Of a stretch of 64,000 nt of DNA, positions 12,644-25,757 are shown piece by piece. Position 1 is the first letter of the stretch. The number at the start of each line of letters is the position of its first letter. The translations under genes were made by a program, and so were the position numbers. Source of the DNA: Sarcocystis neurona (taxonomy: Eukaryota > Apicomplexa > Conoidasida > Eucoccidiorida > Sarcocystidae). The notes beneath the pieces are model-generated. The model had not been told where the DNA came from. It did not search any database and worked only from the letters and a program-made list of their open reading frames with translations. Location of the stretch: the NCBI GenBank assembly GCA_000727475.1, contig KL647307.1:1022701-1086700 (forward strand). The letters run 5' to 3'.

Positions 12644-15600
12644 ATGGCAACTCTGGAGCAGAATCCCGCGGACGAACTGGTGGATTACGAGGAGGATGAG
12701 CAGAACGAGACAAAGGTGGGTGAATTAAAGACGGCAGTGGGAAGGGGGAGAGAGAGAAATTTCACATTCTATGCAGTAGTATACAAGCAGGTGAAAATTT
12801 CACCACCGTCCGTGAATTTCGCCTACCAGGTCGCCCGTGGCCTCACAATGTTTGGCAGTCGTGGCATCCCCCCCTGCCTCTTGCCACACAGTCCTCAACC
12901 ATGTTGCTCTCCTGTGAGGTGTGGACCAGACAACCAGCGTATCTGTACGTACCTTTAACGCGTAATATAAGGAAGCAGTTACTTCCGTAAAGAATCGACT
13001 TCTGTAGAGACCTACCTGTATGCGTCTGCCCACCGGGGGATAAGCTGATGACACATGGTGCGTGGTCTTCCTCCTTCACGTGTATCCAGCCGCACAACAC
13101 ATGCTTTGACTCTACACATGTACAGTTTCATGTTGCAGTTACACCGTGTGATCATCTCGTCAACTCAGGATGTAAAGGAGCGAACTTTCGCACACGCCGC
13201 ACTGCGCGCGGGCCTCAGGGGGCTTTTTATCTAATACCCACCCCGAGTAAACGGTCGCTGTGCAAGTCCCCATCGGCTTCGCCAGCGTATCTGCCCATTT
13301 CAGCGGTGAAGTCGGCCTAATGTAGCGTCATTACTTACTTAGTGTACACGCAGCAAAAGTGTCGCCGATGCTGCGTATATTTACTGTTTCCTGGTTGTTT
13401 TACACCGTCGCTTCCTGCCAGATACTGTCTTGTACCGCTCACCGCGTTTCCGTCTGTCGATAATCACGTGTCCCTTTACCACGGGTGCGGCAGTGCTCTT
13501 TGTGAGATGTGGTACTGTTTCTCAATGAGGGATGCGCCCCTTTATTTCGAGCGCGGCGCTACCGCCCGGCAGCGTAGCATTAGCACCTCTCGAGTCAGCC
13601 CTTTATGGCTGCGGTTAGTTTCGTTTTCGTGGGGAGAGATGCAGAAAGGCCGCTGAAACTGCATTCGTGGAGCCAGCCTCGCCGCCACTACTGCTGCAGA
13701 TGATTTTTCATCTGGCCTCCAACGTGCAAGATACGTTGAAGCGAAGCTGGAGGCGAGCTCAGCGGTCGCAGCGGCGGTAGCAGCGGCAGGAAGACTCAGG
13801 GGAAGCGGCGTCAGCAGAGCGGCCACCTAGAAGTGCCTTTCTTCCTTTTCGCTGGATACACTTGATCTCTTCCCTTCCTTCATGTGGTGAAAGGAGATGC
13901 GGCTTTGCTGCTGGCGTCGTCCACCGTGATTCTTCTGCGTTGCATATGTATGCATATACATGCAGGATCCATCGCTGAATTGTAGGTGGTCTACGAAAGT
14001 CGGTTGCGACTGCAGTTGGTCTTTTTTCCTTTTCTCGTACAGTACTTGATTAACACCGCTGTGAGGGGGACCTGCACAGTTTGTTTCCTCAAGGGGAGAC
14101 CCATTTCGTGCTGGCAACTGACTTCGTGGGCTGCATCGGCTGCGACAGTTGATATCTGTTCGATCTCGCCACGTGTGTGGATGTGTCTTACTGCAGAATG
14201 TGGGGCATAGCGTGAACGCGAATATATATATATATATATGTATATGGCCGTGTGAATACGTGTACGAAAACGAAGGGCAGCAGTGAGTGAACAGCAGGAG
14301 CTTCAAGGGGATCGCCTGCATATAAAGCATACGTACACGTTTATTGATACTCGTTCCACGCGGACACGTAATGGCGGACCAGAAGACACCTGCTAGAATG
14401 GGCCAGTGCTCAGGTGCTCTGTTGGGGTTGGGTGTTCACGCGGCTGTATGGAGCAGACAGAGTCACGCAGATGGAAATTCGTGTCCGTGCGTAGACGCTC
14501 AGCGGTGAACGCTCATAACTCGTCTTCTTTGTCATTCCCCCTATGTAAGACTGTGCCTGTGTCCGTAGATCTACTACTTTATGTAGGCGTCTTCTACAGC
14601 TCGTCACCATGCGTATCCTTTAAAATCTGAAGATGCGTACCCGTATATGACGCGAGTTCGCCACGTCAATGCTGAAGGCGTTTGACACAGCTGCTGGTGG
14701 AGCGGCTTCAGGTAGTGACGCGGGCGGTCGACGGAAAGGCGTTTCCTCTTATTCGTATCGGTGCTTTTTAGCCGTAGATCCTGCTTTCTTCACTGTATAA
14801 TACCTTTGCAATAAAGCAACGTCGTGGAGTTGACAGTGGGTAGTTCACATAATTCAGCGCGGGTGATTACCTGCACGGCTTGAAAGAAACAACCTAAATA
14901 TCGTAATCGCAGGGAAAGCATCAAAACTGCTTTGTACACGTATTCCTAAAGAGACACGTTGGAGTGCCTGTTTTGATTTGTGTAGACAGGAGGATTATGC
15001 GTGGGCCTCTCGTCCTATATTTGGTCACATGTTGAACCCACTGTACGGTCATCTGAGTGCAGTTGTGTTGCTTCGTGTCGGGACCCGTGCACACATCGCT
15101 GCATGCACAGTTTCCATTCGAAGTACGGCGAATATGCTTGTTTTCTCCATTGGAACTTCCTCGTTTTTTTTCGAACCCGCTCTTTGGTTTTCTCTTGTGG
15201 GAGGTGCGTGTCGCACAGTCCTTTCTCTTATTCTATGCATGAGAATCACCCTTTCTCCCTCTGCAGTGGCCGTTCCTTTTTCTTGGGGGCTTTCGCGCCA
15301 TAATGGCGACGATGCTCTTTTTTGCCTGTACGGCCAGGCGTGCGCTTTTCCTCCGTTGCGCATGGCTTGCGCGACTATTTTACATTTTTTTTTTCTACTG
15401 TGCAGGAGAAAGGAGTGGACGAAGTGGTTGTGGGCCGCGGCAACTACGTCTCTATACACGCGTCTGGCTTCAGGTACTTTTGCGTACAGAGCCGAAATAT
15501 TCGATAGCAGAATCGTCATCGCTTGCGAAGGAGGTAGCAATGGTGTGGTACGCGTGTGGCTGCATACGTTATGTAGTACCGATCGAGGAGGCCATCACGC

Positions 15601-18600
15601 TGCCTCTCTATATATATCTTGAGGCAGCCATCTTGTAACACATAGTGCGGCAGCAGTCGAGCATTTCGTAGCGAGACAGGCTTCACAACAGTATGTTTAA
15701 GGTGGATGTGTCCTAATACTCAAGAAGCAACCGTGGTTTGCGGTGACAGTAACGGTGTAACAATGAAGAAGGCAGCAACTGGGGAAGAGCGATACGGTGG
15801 CGTCACCGACCTGGGTAGAACGTGCATGGTTCAATGGGGCAGCAGTCCTGGGATACGGGGGGGAGGAGTGATACTCTGATACATGACAAGGCGACAGCTT
15901 TGTGAGAAGTGGCCAAAGAGAACGCGTGCGGCGCGAGCTGTATAATGTGTGGTGACAGGGCGTCTGCGAACTACGGGGTCAGATGTGACGCACGTAGCAA
16001 GGTAGCGATCGCGCACAAGGCTCTGTATCTTTGAGTGGCATACAGCGTACTGGAGGAGCACTGGGGGCTCTGTACACGTCTTCGATTCCAACGTATACAA
16101 GCGCGCAGCAGTTCGTTACCACAAAACACTAGCTGCGTGTGTGCCTTTTGGCTCGGACAGGTCGCTCGTGACGCGGCTCCGATTTCCGACCGGTGAAGGG
16201 GGCGTCAGTAGAATTTCATTTTTTTGAGTAAAAACGTTCACCGCCAAAGTCTGTGCTCCGTACTTTGCAGATTTGAGTGAATAAAGTTGGTTAGGTTTTT
16301 CGCTAGCGCACATATAAGCGTATCATCGTATACCGATACACGCACGTTTGAGCCTCTGCGTATCTGCGTACGGAAGAGAGTTCTTAGAAGGCGTTCAGGG
16401 CGGCTGTATCAGCCGACGCGTGCTCGTCCAGTGGTGTCGTATGGTGACAGTTCCCACACCCACCGTACAAGCCAAACGGGTGTAACGGTGAGTAGAGTAC
16501 ACCTGGCCCGCGCACAGCTGAGAGCTTAGAGATATGTGGACTTCGCTGTGTGGGGACGCACTATGTTGCAGGGATTTCTTCTTGAAACCAGAACTGCTTC
16601 GCGCCATCGGAGATGCAGGGTTTGAACATCCGTCAGAGGTGCAACATGAGACGATTCCCCACGCTATAACGGGTGTAGACGTATTGTGCCAGGCTAAATC
16701 AGGTGCGTTTGGCGGCCACCGTCTGCTTGGTTGCTGTGTTGGTAACCACGGTCATTTTTTCGTACTGTGGCTGGTCTGCGTTTGCGGAAACTATTCCACG
16801 TCGCGAAAGTATGCACTTTGACTGGAGAAGTTGGAGAGATGAGTGTGTTCGTCCGTCGCAGCGCCGTTGTGATCATTTGTATGCGTGTGTAACGTTTGTG
16901 TCTGTCCACGCAGATGTGGACGTTTGGGTGCATGCGTCTAATCTCGTATGTCCGTGTAAAACCTTTCTGTATTTATGTAAATACAGAAAGGACTTTTACT
17001 CCCATTATCAAAACAGATGCACTCGGAATTTTTGTAAGGAGAGAGAGAGCATGCGAGGAAGAGTTTCTGCAGAAAGCCGGGGAACGGCGCGGCGAATTGC
17101 AGGATGAACTAGGCAGTCGGGGAGGCAGCGCAGGCAGCTGTAGAGCTCCTGAAATTGCTGCCTCCAGTGCTGCTGCGACAAGTCTGGTTTGTTCAGTGGT
17201 GCCCTGCTGTGTTGTGCTTTGTTAAGTTGGTTGCTGTTGATGTTTCTTACTGGGAATTTAAAAGCGTTGGTGGGTGGTAACATTTGTTGACTTCCGTGTG
17301 CACACGTGTGCGCACACGACGCCCTACCAGAGTTTCGTCGAACCGGAGGTACACGTCCGTCAATCCACGTGGATGTGTAAGTAGGCGTATTTGTTTCGGA
17401 ACGCAGAGGCGGGCCGGCTGACATACGCCCCGGTGTTAACTGTGCATCGCGTTATCCGCTGGCTATACTGCTCGCGTCTTGCAACCACTGGAGCAGTTTG
17501 ACGCGCTGATGATGTGGGTGTACCCGTCTGTGTGCCTGTACAGTAGTGCACGGGGTGGTTGATCCGTCGGTTGTTCAGGGGTGGTGCTTTTGGCTCTTTC
17601 GTGGTTAAGCGTTATGTACTCCACGGTCTCCGGTTGGGGTCCGCCTTCGTCGTACACGGCGGGGACGTGCGTTTCAGCAGCTGTACCACTGTGTGCAGCA
17701 GTGTTGCTGCGTCGGACGCACCACCGGTGCGTCTGCCCCATCACGTTTGCATGTTCTCGTGCTGCTGCTGGTGCTTTTGCAGGGATGGGTAAGACCGCAG
17801 TGTTTGTGCTGAGCATTCTACAGCAGCTGAATGTGGAGGGTGGGGGCGAGGAGGGGAATACGCAGGGCGTTGTCTGCGTGGGTATCGCGCACACGCGGGA
17901 GCTTGCCTTTCAGATAAAGAACGAATTTGATCGTTTCAGCAAGTACCTGAAGAACATCAAGTGCGAGGTGGTGTACGGGGGAGTAAGCATTCAGAAGAAT
18001 ATCGATATGTTGAAGGATGCGAAGACTACCCCGCACATACTCATTGGAACTCCGGGTCGGGTGCTTGCACTGATTAAAGGCAAACACTTGAACACAGAAA
18101 AAATCGCTCATTTCGTACTGGATGAGTGCGACAAGTGTTTGGAGAAGCTTGACATGCGGAAAGACGTCCAGAACATCTTCATGGCCACGCCAAAGAAGAA
18201 GCAGGTGATGTTCTTTTCTGCCACCATGAACAAAGAAATACGCGATGTTTGCAAGCGATTCATGCAGAGTCCCGTCGAAGTGTACATCGATGACGAAAGC
18301 AAACTCACCCTACACGGCCTCCTCCAGTACTACGTGAAACTCCAAGAGTCAGAGAAAAACAGAAAACTTAACGACCTTCTGGATACATTAGAGTTCAACC
18401 AAGTTATCATCTTTGTCAAGAGCGTGTCACGCGCCCAAGCTCTAGACAGGCTTCTCACCGAGTGCAATTTTCCCTCCATCGCCATACACGCGGGGCTCGA
18501 CCAGGAAGAACGGTACGCGTCTTTAGTACACACTAGGAATGGGTACACTTGCAGATTGACACAGTGATGGTCTGGAAGGGATGTTCCTCACGAACAGTTT

Positions 18601-19824
18601 GGAACTGCGGTGCGCGGTACGCACAACAGAAGGCGAAGCATCGACGTAGCGTGGTACGCCAGACTCTGAGGCTTATTATAGAACCACGGTGGCTGATGAG
18701 GTCGGTGTGCTGTGTATCTGTACTGAGAGTACAGTCTTCTTATCTGAGGCAGATACGCGGTGATAAGGTATGTGCTGGAGGGTGGGTGTGCATGGCGGTT
18801 TTTAAGTTGCCGCAGCAGTCTGGACGATGCAAGACACGTTACTGCACTGACAGCGTCAAGTTTCGCGTTGCTCTGGGCTTTGTTCACAGCATCAGTCGAT
18901 ATCAGCAGTTCAAGAACTTCGAGAAGCGCATCATGGTGGCCACAGATTTATTCGGACGGGGCATCGACATTGAACGTGTGAACATCGTCATCAACTACGA
19001 TATGCCTGGTAGGAACCACTGATTTCGGAGAGGGGGGGCCAGCCCCGTATCCTGGTGTTAAGTCTTGAAAACCGTTATGCTGAGAGGCGGCTATAGACCA
19101 GGGCGCTGCAGCCGCGGTAAATAGGGGAAAGAGGGATGTCCTTTCTGCCAGTGTTCAGACATTGGGATGTTGACACTGTTTTTCACGTTTGAATGTGGTG
19201 GCCTCAGCAGGGGTGCATTAGGCCATATTCAGTTTTCTCAAGACCACAGATTTCCCGACATTTGTATGTCGGTTATATATGTATGTGTATGTATATCTGC
19301 GTCGGGTGGATGTGCGTAGGAAGCGACACAGACGCAGTATATACTCCAGAACGCTTGTGTGTTCAGTCAACATGTTTCGTTTTGTCGGTAAAAGGCCTTC
19401 TTTTCTTCACTCCGATGTTATTGTATTTGTTGTGCCCCCACACGTTGAAGGGAGACCTGTGGGGTGTCCCAGTGACCCGAAATTCTGTAGGTACGTGTTC
19501 GGCGTATGTCGGCTATTGCAGCTGCATTCCCCACATATGGATACACCTGCGCTGAAATGTCGACGTGTTTTCTCTACGTGGCCGTAGTGTGGGTGTACCA
19601 CATGTGAACGAAGCATTCGGTGCTGTGGCGTTCTTGCAGACTCCAGTGACTCTTATCTTCATCGAGTGGGCCGCGCTGGGCGTTTCGGGACAAAGGGATT
19701 GGCGATCACCTTTGTGGCTAGTCAGGAGGATACGAACGTGTTGAACGACGTGCAGACACGGTTCGAAGTCCACATCGCAGAACTGCCGTCGGCGATTGAC
19801 CCGTCCCAGTATATTAATCAGTAA
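12644..19824 (+). CDS. DDX39B: DECD-box RNA helicase UAP56/Sub2/DDX39 (mRNA splicing and export)
   Basis: UAP56 is the nuclear ATP-dependent RNA helicase of the TREX complex, needed for spliceosome assembly and mRNA export. Six exons join in phase: 12644-12715, 15406-15473, 16572-16702, 17783-18512, 18890-19008 and 19640-19824 (TAA). The product is 434 residues, the usual size. Visible features: acidic N-terminus ([10 protein letters not shown]), Q-motif region ([12 protein letters not shown] then [12 protein letters not shown]), Walker A AKSGMGKT near residues 88-95 (split between exons 3 and 4), [17 protein letters not shown] at 204-207 (the signature separating this subfamily from DEAD-box proteins), SAT near 236, [16 protein letters not shown] and [10 protein letters not shown]. 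All catalytic motifs are intact. Intron 1 is 2.7 kb and contains an unusual alanine-rich open stretch. Confidence 0.97.
13542..13826 (-). CDS. Doubtful alanine-rich ORF inside UAP56 intron 1, antisense
   Basis: This minus-strand ORF of 94 codons begins [19 protein letters not shown], which resembles a signal or organelle-targeting leader. The plus strand over the same bases (about 13660-13830) is also open and alanine-rich, running through [10 protein letters not shown] and [18 protein letters not shown]-rich DNA readily opens several frames, so neither may be translated. No family match. Confidence 0.2.
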   Translation of the reverse strand: MAALLTPLPLSLPAAATAAATAELASSFASTYLARWRPDEKSSAAVVAARLAPRMQFQRPFCISPHENETNRSHKGLTREVLMLRCRAVAPRSK

Positions 19825-22740
19825 AGTTTTTTTCCGTCCAGGGGGAAGATTTTAAGCTTTTCGTCCGACGTCTTGCCGAAGGTGGTGGGACTTCACCCTC
19901 TTAACTGGTAGTTTTGTAGGGTGTTCTACGTAGTACGGAGAGAAGCGATTCGAGGGTACATCGCTTTCGGGGCTGCTTCGTGAGGAGGAAACGTTCGGGA
20001 AAAAAAATGGGGGACAGGGAGATCAGAAATTCTCAGGTCACGTGTTGAGTGATCTGTGCTACCGTTGCACTGCGTCAGCAGTTACACGTTTATCGTGTAC
20101 ACGTATCTGTAGGCGTGTACACCTGCATGAACAACGCTGCGCGCCTACTACGCTCTCCATAGGTATTTACTGTATGTGCTCGTTGTATGTTTTGTATGCA
20201 AGATATATATATTATACATATATATATGGACGAGGACCTGTTGGGGGGGGCTTCAGGTGAAGAACAAGCCGGCGTGAGTTGGCAGTGAAATGATGATTAG
20301 GTAAAGGTCATCCGATGTCACGCGCTCGAGGACCTTCGTGCTTAGCCAGTGTCCGTCGCAGTGCGTGACTTACCGTTGCGTTGTGCTTAGCCAGTGTCCG
20401 TCGCAGTGCGTGACTTACCGTTGCCTTGTGCTCCTTTTTCCATACTCCACGATTATATCCTGCTTTCACGTGGACACGTGGGAAAGCCCCAACCTACGGA
20501 GAACGCGCACAACAAACGTACTGGACCTTTTTGCACGAACGGCGTGAAATATATTTCTTGTTGGGCAGTGCACCCCTTTTGATCACTTAATATCAGCGGG
20601 GATGTCTGTTAAGATACGCCATCCCGTGTGCGTATCTGCTAGGTTTCCGGCGTGTACGCACCTGACTCCGTCCCGACAGTTCCACCCTGTGTAACAAATC
20701 CTTATGCGCCTGCACATAGCGCACGTCGAGAGAACATTTGACTTGAATGACACACCAGCCCGTGACCCTCTCAACCGGGACACTCACGTTTTGTACCATA
20801 GATCGAAGGGCTCAAGGATACTTCTGTTATCAGCCTTTCCTCTCGCGCACGCCTAAACGCTCACGCTCCCGACAAAGTTTGTCGCTGTATGGTAGAGGCC
20901 TCGGCCGAACGCAAAAGTGCCGACGACGGTGCCCACCGCGGCAACAAGGGAACCTCTGGAGCACCGTCCACATCGAGAAGTGCGAGTACAAGTGTAGCAG
21001 TAACTCTTTTTTACGACCTACGTGTACGGCCTTCTCTCAAGTGTGTATTACACACAGGGGAAAAGCTGACACCACGCAAAGGCTGGCGCGTCACTCTGCC
21101 TTCCGCATGCGCAGTATTCCTCGTTCTTTAACGTATAGAGACGGTAACAGCCCAGAAAAAAGTAGGACCTGAATTTTCCAGGGGAACGGCTTTTGCCGTG
21201 TGGCACGGTACCTATCACAAGTTCATCCTAGATTGTTCCTCCAGAGACATGACGACGCGATAGTGTACTGCCTTTGTCTCACCCACTGTAAATTCTCACT
21301 CCGTTGTGGCGGAAAAGCAGAAAACTCTGCTTGTATACGGGGTGATTGCTCAGTGCACACTCAAATGTAAAAGTGAACTCATTCAGCCGGACCGAACAAG
21401 TGGCACGTTCTGAGTCTGAGCAGCGTCCCCCATTCTTTGAAACAACGCTAAGCGATGCCGCGCCTATAACATCCTACAGGAGAGTTGAAGGTGCCGTGTT
21501 GTCAGCCTTAACGTGAGTGATAACAACCGAGCCTGCGTGCACCACGGTGTGACGCCTTTCGCCATACCCTGGATTTGAGCGGTTCTGCGTGCTTGTGCTA
21601 TACACTCTAGCAGTTCTATCCGAAGAGAAGCGTGGAGCAGGAGCATGTCGTACCTTGACGACTCCTCCTTTCTCAGTGCGGGGGTAGGTATCTCACTCTT
21701 ATAAAGTCAGTTAGGCTCTGAACTGGCCGGGAATCCCCCGACTTCTGTGATTGGTCTGAATCACAGCAGCTTCCCACGGTGTGACTTCGGGGATTTACTA
21801 CCCTACGCTGGGCGTCCCATGGAGGTTTTGATGCTTCTTAGTGTGTGTCACAAGATGGCATTCCCGCTCTTTCAGGTGTGGAAGCAATGCTGGCGCTCAT
21901 AAATATGATTTTGACAATCTTACCGCTGTGGTACGACGCAGAGGTATTCACAAACCAGAAACAATCAGCGTAATCACGGGTATGCGGGGTAACTATAGTA
22001 GCAAGCGGTCAGAACTGAGCCACAGCTCTTCCAAGGGTAGCAGAGTTAGGAAGTGGTGTAGAAAATAGACACGCCCGCGTACCCCTAGTATGCGAAGTCA
22101 CAGCCGCGGAGCCGCTACAAAAAGACACGGCATTCCCCACTGCTGGCGGCGCGTGGAAGCACCAGATGCTCAGGCAAAGAGGTTCTTGTCGTATACGTGA
22201 AGAAACGCCCCCGGAGGCAGCCACACACGCGCAGCGGCAGCAGCTGCGACGCCTCTGCTACGTGTGAAAATGATGTCTCTTGTAAGGGCGCTAGGCCCTG
22301 GTCAGGAGCGTCGCGCTTTCATGCGGTGACTACTTGCTGCGCTACCGCCGCTAAATAACCCACCGCCTGTCACACCTCTGCCGTATACATTCCCGCAGTT
22401 TCTGGCTGCCGCTTCATGTTCTGGCGCATTGTGAGGTGGCTACGGGAAAACCATTTGCCGAGCTAGTTGAACACCGGATCTCCTGTAGTGTATCTTCTTT
22501 CCGCAGTACAGGTTTTTTGCCTTTGCCTCTAGCTGTGATTACTTGGTGTCTTCCACCCTCTCTTCTAAAGACCCATCCTTCGAGAATGGTTTAGTCTCAC
22601 GCGGCTTCTTGGCAACAGAGAGTTCACCGTGTAGGCACTTGAGCAGTACAGTGTGATGTGAACGCCTACAAAGGAAAACCCCCATCCTCACCTTCAGAAG
22701 AGACCATATATGTTATTATGTTGTGCATCGTGCCTGATGC
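19825..22740. other. Intergenic stretch with no supported gene
   Basis: This separates UAP56 from the rhoptry kinase. Plus-strand ORFs at 20747-21172 and 20889-21131 overlap in different frames. The second has a serine/alanine/threonine-rich stretch, but neither shows splice support or a family motif. An AT-rich run lies near 20200-20228 and a tandem repeat at 20338-20427. Confidence 0.55.
20338..20427. repeat. 45-bp tandem repeat, two nearly identical copies
   Basis: Bases 20338-20382 and 20383-20427 both read GTGCTTAGCCAGTGTCCGTC and continue identically to the last few bases (GCGTT versus GCCTT). Confidence 0.95.
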
Positions 22741-24900
22741 ATGTGCTGCTGCCGTCCCCGTGGAACACGTTTTCTCACGCCATGCATGGCAGGCCGTAAC
22801 TGGTATGCCGCACAATGCACTAGCGGCTTGGCAAGAGGGAAGTGTACTCTGCCCGTCGCCGCAAGCTTTGGTATTACTGCCTGGCTCTTAACTACTCAGT
22901 GGGGGCCACTATCACGCACTGTTTATTCTTCTTCACACTCCAATGACGTGGCTTTCTGCGCCCTTCCCACGCTTCTCTTCTCGTCCGCCGTACTCGGTAC
23001 ATCGGACCGGCCTCGAGAACGAACGAATTCCGGCAGCAGACGAGATAATGAAAAGAAGAAATCCGTCCTGGGTCTCGGCGTTGGGAACCTCTTCAGATTC
23101 GTACCTGCGGCAGCGAAGGCTCTGGGCGATGGACTGCGGAATATTTTCTGGGATGCGCAGAGGCCGAGGCCAACGGCAGCTGGCGGAGACGATCAACGCT
23201 TGTATCCTGGACCGCCTAGTAGACAAGCAGGCACGAATAGAGATGGCGCAGCGAAGGAAGACGAGCGGAACTCTGTAGATTTTCCTCATTTGAGAAAGGG
23301 CGGACAGCGGAAAGTCTCCTCAAGAGATATGCCCCGAGGAATAGCGCCCGAACCCCCCGACTCTCCCAGGGACTCACTGACTGATACGCAGAACGTTTCG
23401 GTGATACCGTTGCCTTCTCTTGAGTCGTATCCAACAACAATAGTACCGCAGGATCCAGCACTTCCGCTAGGCGCCGTCATGCCAGTGCCCGTGCCCGAGG
23501 CTCCATCATGGTTGTTTCTGGAAGGCGGTCGGTTACGGCGAGTTCCCTACTCGGCACGTGACGCGAACATGCTTCACCAGCGGGCGCACTACTTGGCAGA
23601 AGAAGGTGTCTGGACATTCTCGTCACCCACACCAGGGGAAGTTACTGAAGCAAACAAGGAAACCCCATCCGTACAGGCGAGTCCTTCGAAAGCAGGACCC
23701 TGGCTCTCGCGGCCGCACAGCAGCAGCCCCATAAATCTTGAAGGAGTTCCTGAGTCACTGAAACTTCTAGTGGTCTTTCCGGAAGAAGAGGTACTATTCG
23801 TAGACAAGCAAGCAGCCCGCGCCATTGCAAAAGCAGCCAGCGCCGTTGCATCCTCCATCGTCAACTACCCGTCGGAGAAAAGTCGATCCTTGGCCAAAAC
23901 CTTCCCTGCCGATCAACGTTTCTACGTTATCCCGAGGAAGGGCACAACACTTTTCGACCAGTTTGGCATGGTCCCAGGCCGGTTTTTAGGCGAAGGCTCA
24001 TTCGGCGTAGTGTTTGAGGGGAGATCTTCAGCAGGCGTCAGCTTTGCCGTGAAAGTCTGCGTTCAAACATTGTGGGTACCGATGACCCCTGCTCAGGAGG
24101 CCAAGGTGCTCAATGAGTGCGAGGCGTCTGAAATTCGAATTCCTGAATTATTTCCTCAAACCGTTGATCCCCCGACGTTGTTCTACCGCTACAGAATGGT
24201 AGTGCCGCTGCTCACTGGCCACATCGCACATCTGCCACCTGTGTTCCCTTTGGGAAAAAACATGTATGGGACTCAAGTCTGTGCCCTGTACCCGAGCGCG
24301 TTGTGTGACGTCCAGCAGCTGAGTCAGTCCGTGAGCCTACCTCCTGCCGTGCAGATGGAACTGACACGCAACATGGTCACGGTAGTAGCGAGGCTTCATC
24401 TACTAGGTATAGTGCATCTGGACATCAAACTGGCTAATTTTCTCATAGATCAGCAAGGTCGCGTGCTTCTTTCGGACTTCGGGCTTGCGATGAAAAAACA
24501 GAAGTTTCCAGTCATGATATCGTGCAGGAGCGGAAGCCCCGCCTTCATGAGTCCGGAGATGATCCGATGTCTCGCCAAGAACAAGAACGCCGATGGGAAA
24601 ATCGCGCTAAGCTCGAAGATGGATGCGTTTTCATTAGGGGTCACACTCTACATGGTCTGGTGCGGAGTCCTTCCATTCAGCGCCGGGGTCACCGGGGGTA
24701 CGGTCAACTCACTCATAGACGCGTTGGACAAAGTCTACAAGGATGGAGGCCACCTCACTTTCCAGAACTGCCCGGCAGGCGAAATTCAGGATTCCGAAAT
24801 TAAAGCGATCATCACTGAGTTTCTGCGAGTTGAACCAGAAATGCGCGCTACACCCCTTGATGTTGTGCGCGCCTCCACCATTTTTTTGAAAAGAGTCTGA
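22741..24900 (+). CDS. Rhoptry-family (ROPK-like) protein kinase
   Basis: Single-exon ORF of 719 residues. Rhoptry kinases are coccidian secreted Ser/Thr kinases or pseudokinases, injected into the host cell or kept in the parasitophorous vacuole. The catalytic domain fills about residues 410-719: glycine loop GEGSFGVVFEG near 417-427, FAVK with the ATP-binding lysine at about 438, catalytic loop HLDIKLANFL with Asp near 561, DFG at 579-581, and SPEM in place of APE. All catalytic residues are present, so an active kinase is predicted. HLD replaces the canonical HRD, which is common in this family. The N-terminal 400 residues are basic, proline-rich and low in complexity. A hydrophobic stretch (about residues 70-86, FCALPTLLFSSAVLG) may be a signal anchor. 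The true start is uncertain; an internal Met or a missed upstream exon is possible. Which ROP subfamily it belongs to cannot be told by eye. Confidence 0.9.
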   Translation: MCCCRPRGTRFLTPCMAGRNWYAAQCTSGLARGKCTLPVAASFGITAWLLTTQWGPLSRTVYSSSHSNDVAFCALPTLLFSSAVLGTSDRPRERTNSGSRRDNEKKKSVLGLGVGNLFRFVPAAAKALGDGLRNIFWDAQRPRPTAAGGDDQRLYPGPPSRQAGTNRDGAAKEDERNSVDFPHLRKGGQRKVSSRDMPRGIAPEPPDSPRDSLTDTQNVSVIPLPSLESYPTTIVPQDPALPLGAVMPVPVPEAPSWLFLEGGRLRRVPYSARDANMLHQRAHYLAEEGVWTFSSPTPGEVTEANKETPSVQASPSKAGPWLSRPHSSSPINLEGVPESLKLLVVFPEEEVLFVDKQAARAIAKAASAVASSIVNYPSEKSRSLAKTFPADQRFYVIPRKGTTLFDQFGMVPGRFLGEGSFGVVFEGRSSAGVSFAVKVCVQTLWVPMTPAQEAKVLNECEASEIRIPELFPQTVDPPTLFYRYRMVVPLLTGHIAHLPPVFPLGKNMYGTQVCALYPSALCDVQQLSQSVSLPPAVQMELTRNMVTVVARLHLLGIVHLDIKLANFLIDQQGRVLLSDFGLAMKKQKFPVMISCRSGSPAFMSPEMIRCLAKNKNADGKIALSSKMDAFSLGVTLYMVWCGVLPFSAGVTGGTVNSLIDALDKVYKDGGHLTFQNCPAGEIQDSEIKAIITEFLRVEPEMRATPLDVVRASTIFLKRV

Positions 24901-25757
24901 CTGATATGAAAGCGGTAGTTATTAGTTTATATATCTATGTGCGTCACACACGTTTTTCGGCTCGCGTTTGCATACATACATACATTCGCGCTTTTACACA
25001 TACATACATACATACGCGTGTACCAGTCTAGAAATCGACAACGCTGACAGCCTGCATTGTGCAACGGAGGCTGGGAAGCCCCCAGCTGTATGACTGTAGT
25101 TGACTCGTGGTACGAGTCAGCGGTATTAAAGCTTAAAAGCCACAGAGGAAAGATGCCACTGTCTGCCGGGGCAAGGGCAGCTGCGCAAGTGTGCCGTCCA
25201 CACAAGCGGGAGTGCGATTGCACCGCCGACCACCGCTTCAACGACGACACAAATAGACCTTCTAACAGTCGCATATACTCTGCAGCAATAAGCAACGTTA
25301 ACACCTAGAGTATGTTTCGAATACGTGTCACCATCTTTTGAAATTCGTTCCTACGTGGTCCAACCGACTTACCAGTAAAAGGATCAAACCCACTGTTTCT
25401 CCACAGACTTAAAAAAGTGGTCGGATAATCGAGCCCAGACAGATAAGAAAACGTTCTGCTGTTCTCCGTTTAGCCCGCTCGACATCACAGTTGTACATTT
25501 GAAGACCAAGCATCGACGTCGCTACACTTAGGAGCACAGTCCAGTGTCGAAACTGAGTAGTTTTCACCAACCGAAATGGTGCAATAGCATGTATAAGTTG
25601 AAGTGGAAAAATACGCAGTAATATGATGACGGTGCAAAATTATATCAAAAAGAATGCATCTTCTGAGAATGCTTAGGCAGTAACTAAGTTCTAAAGCCTA
25701 CCGTTGTACTCTGTTTTTCGGGTTGATAAATTGAATCTATTGAGAGGGAAAGCGGTC

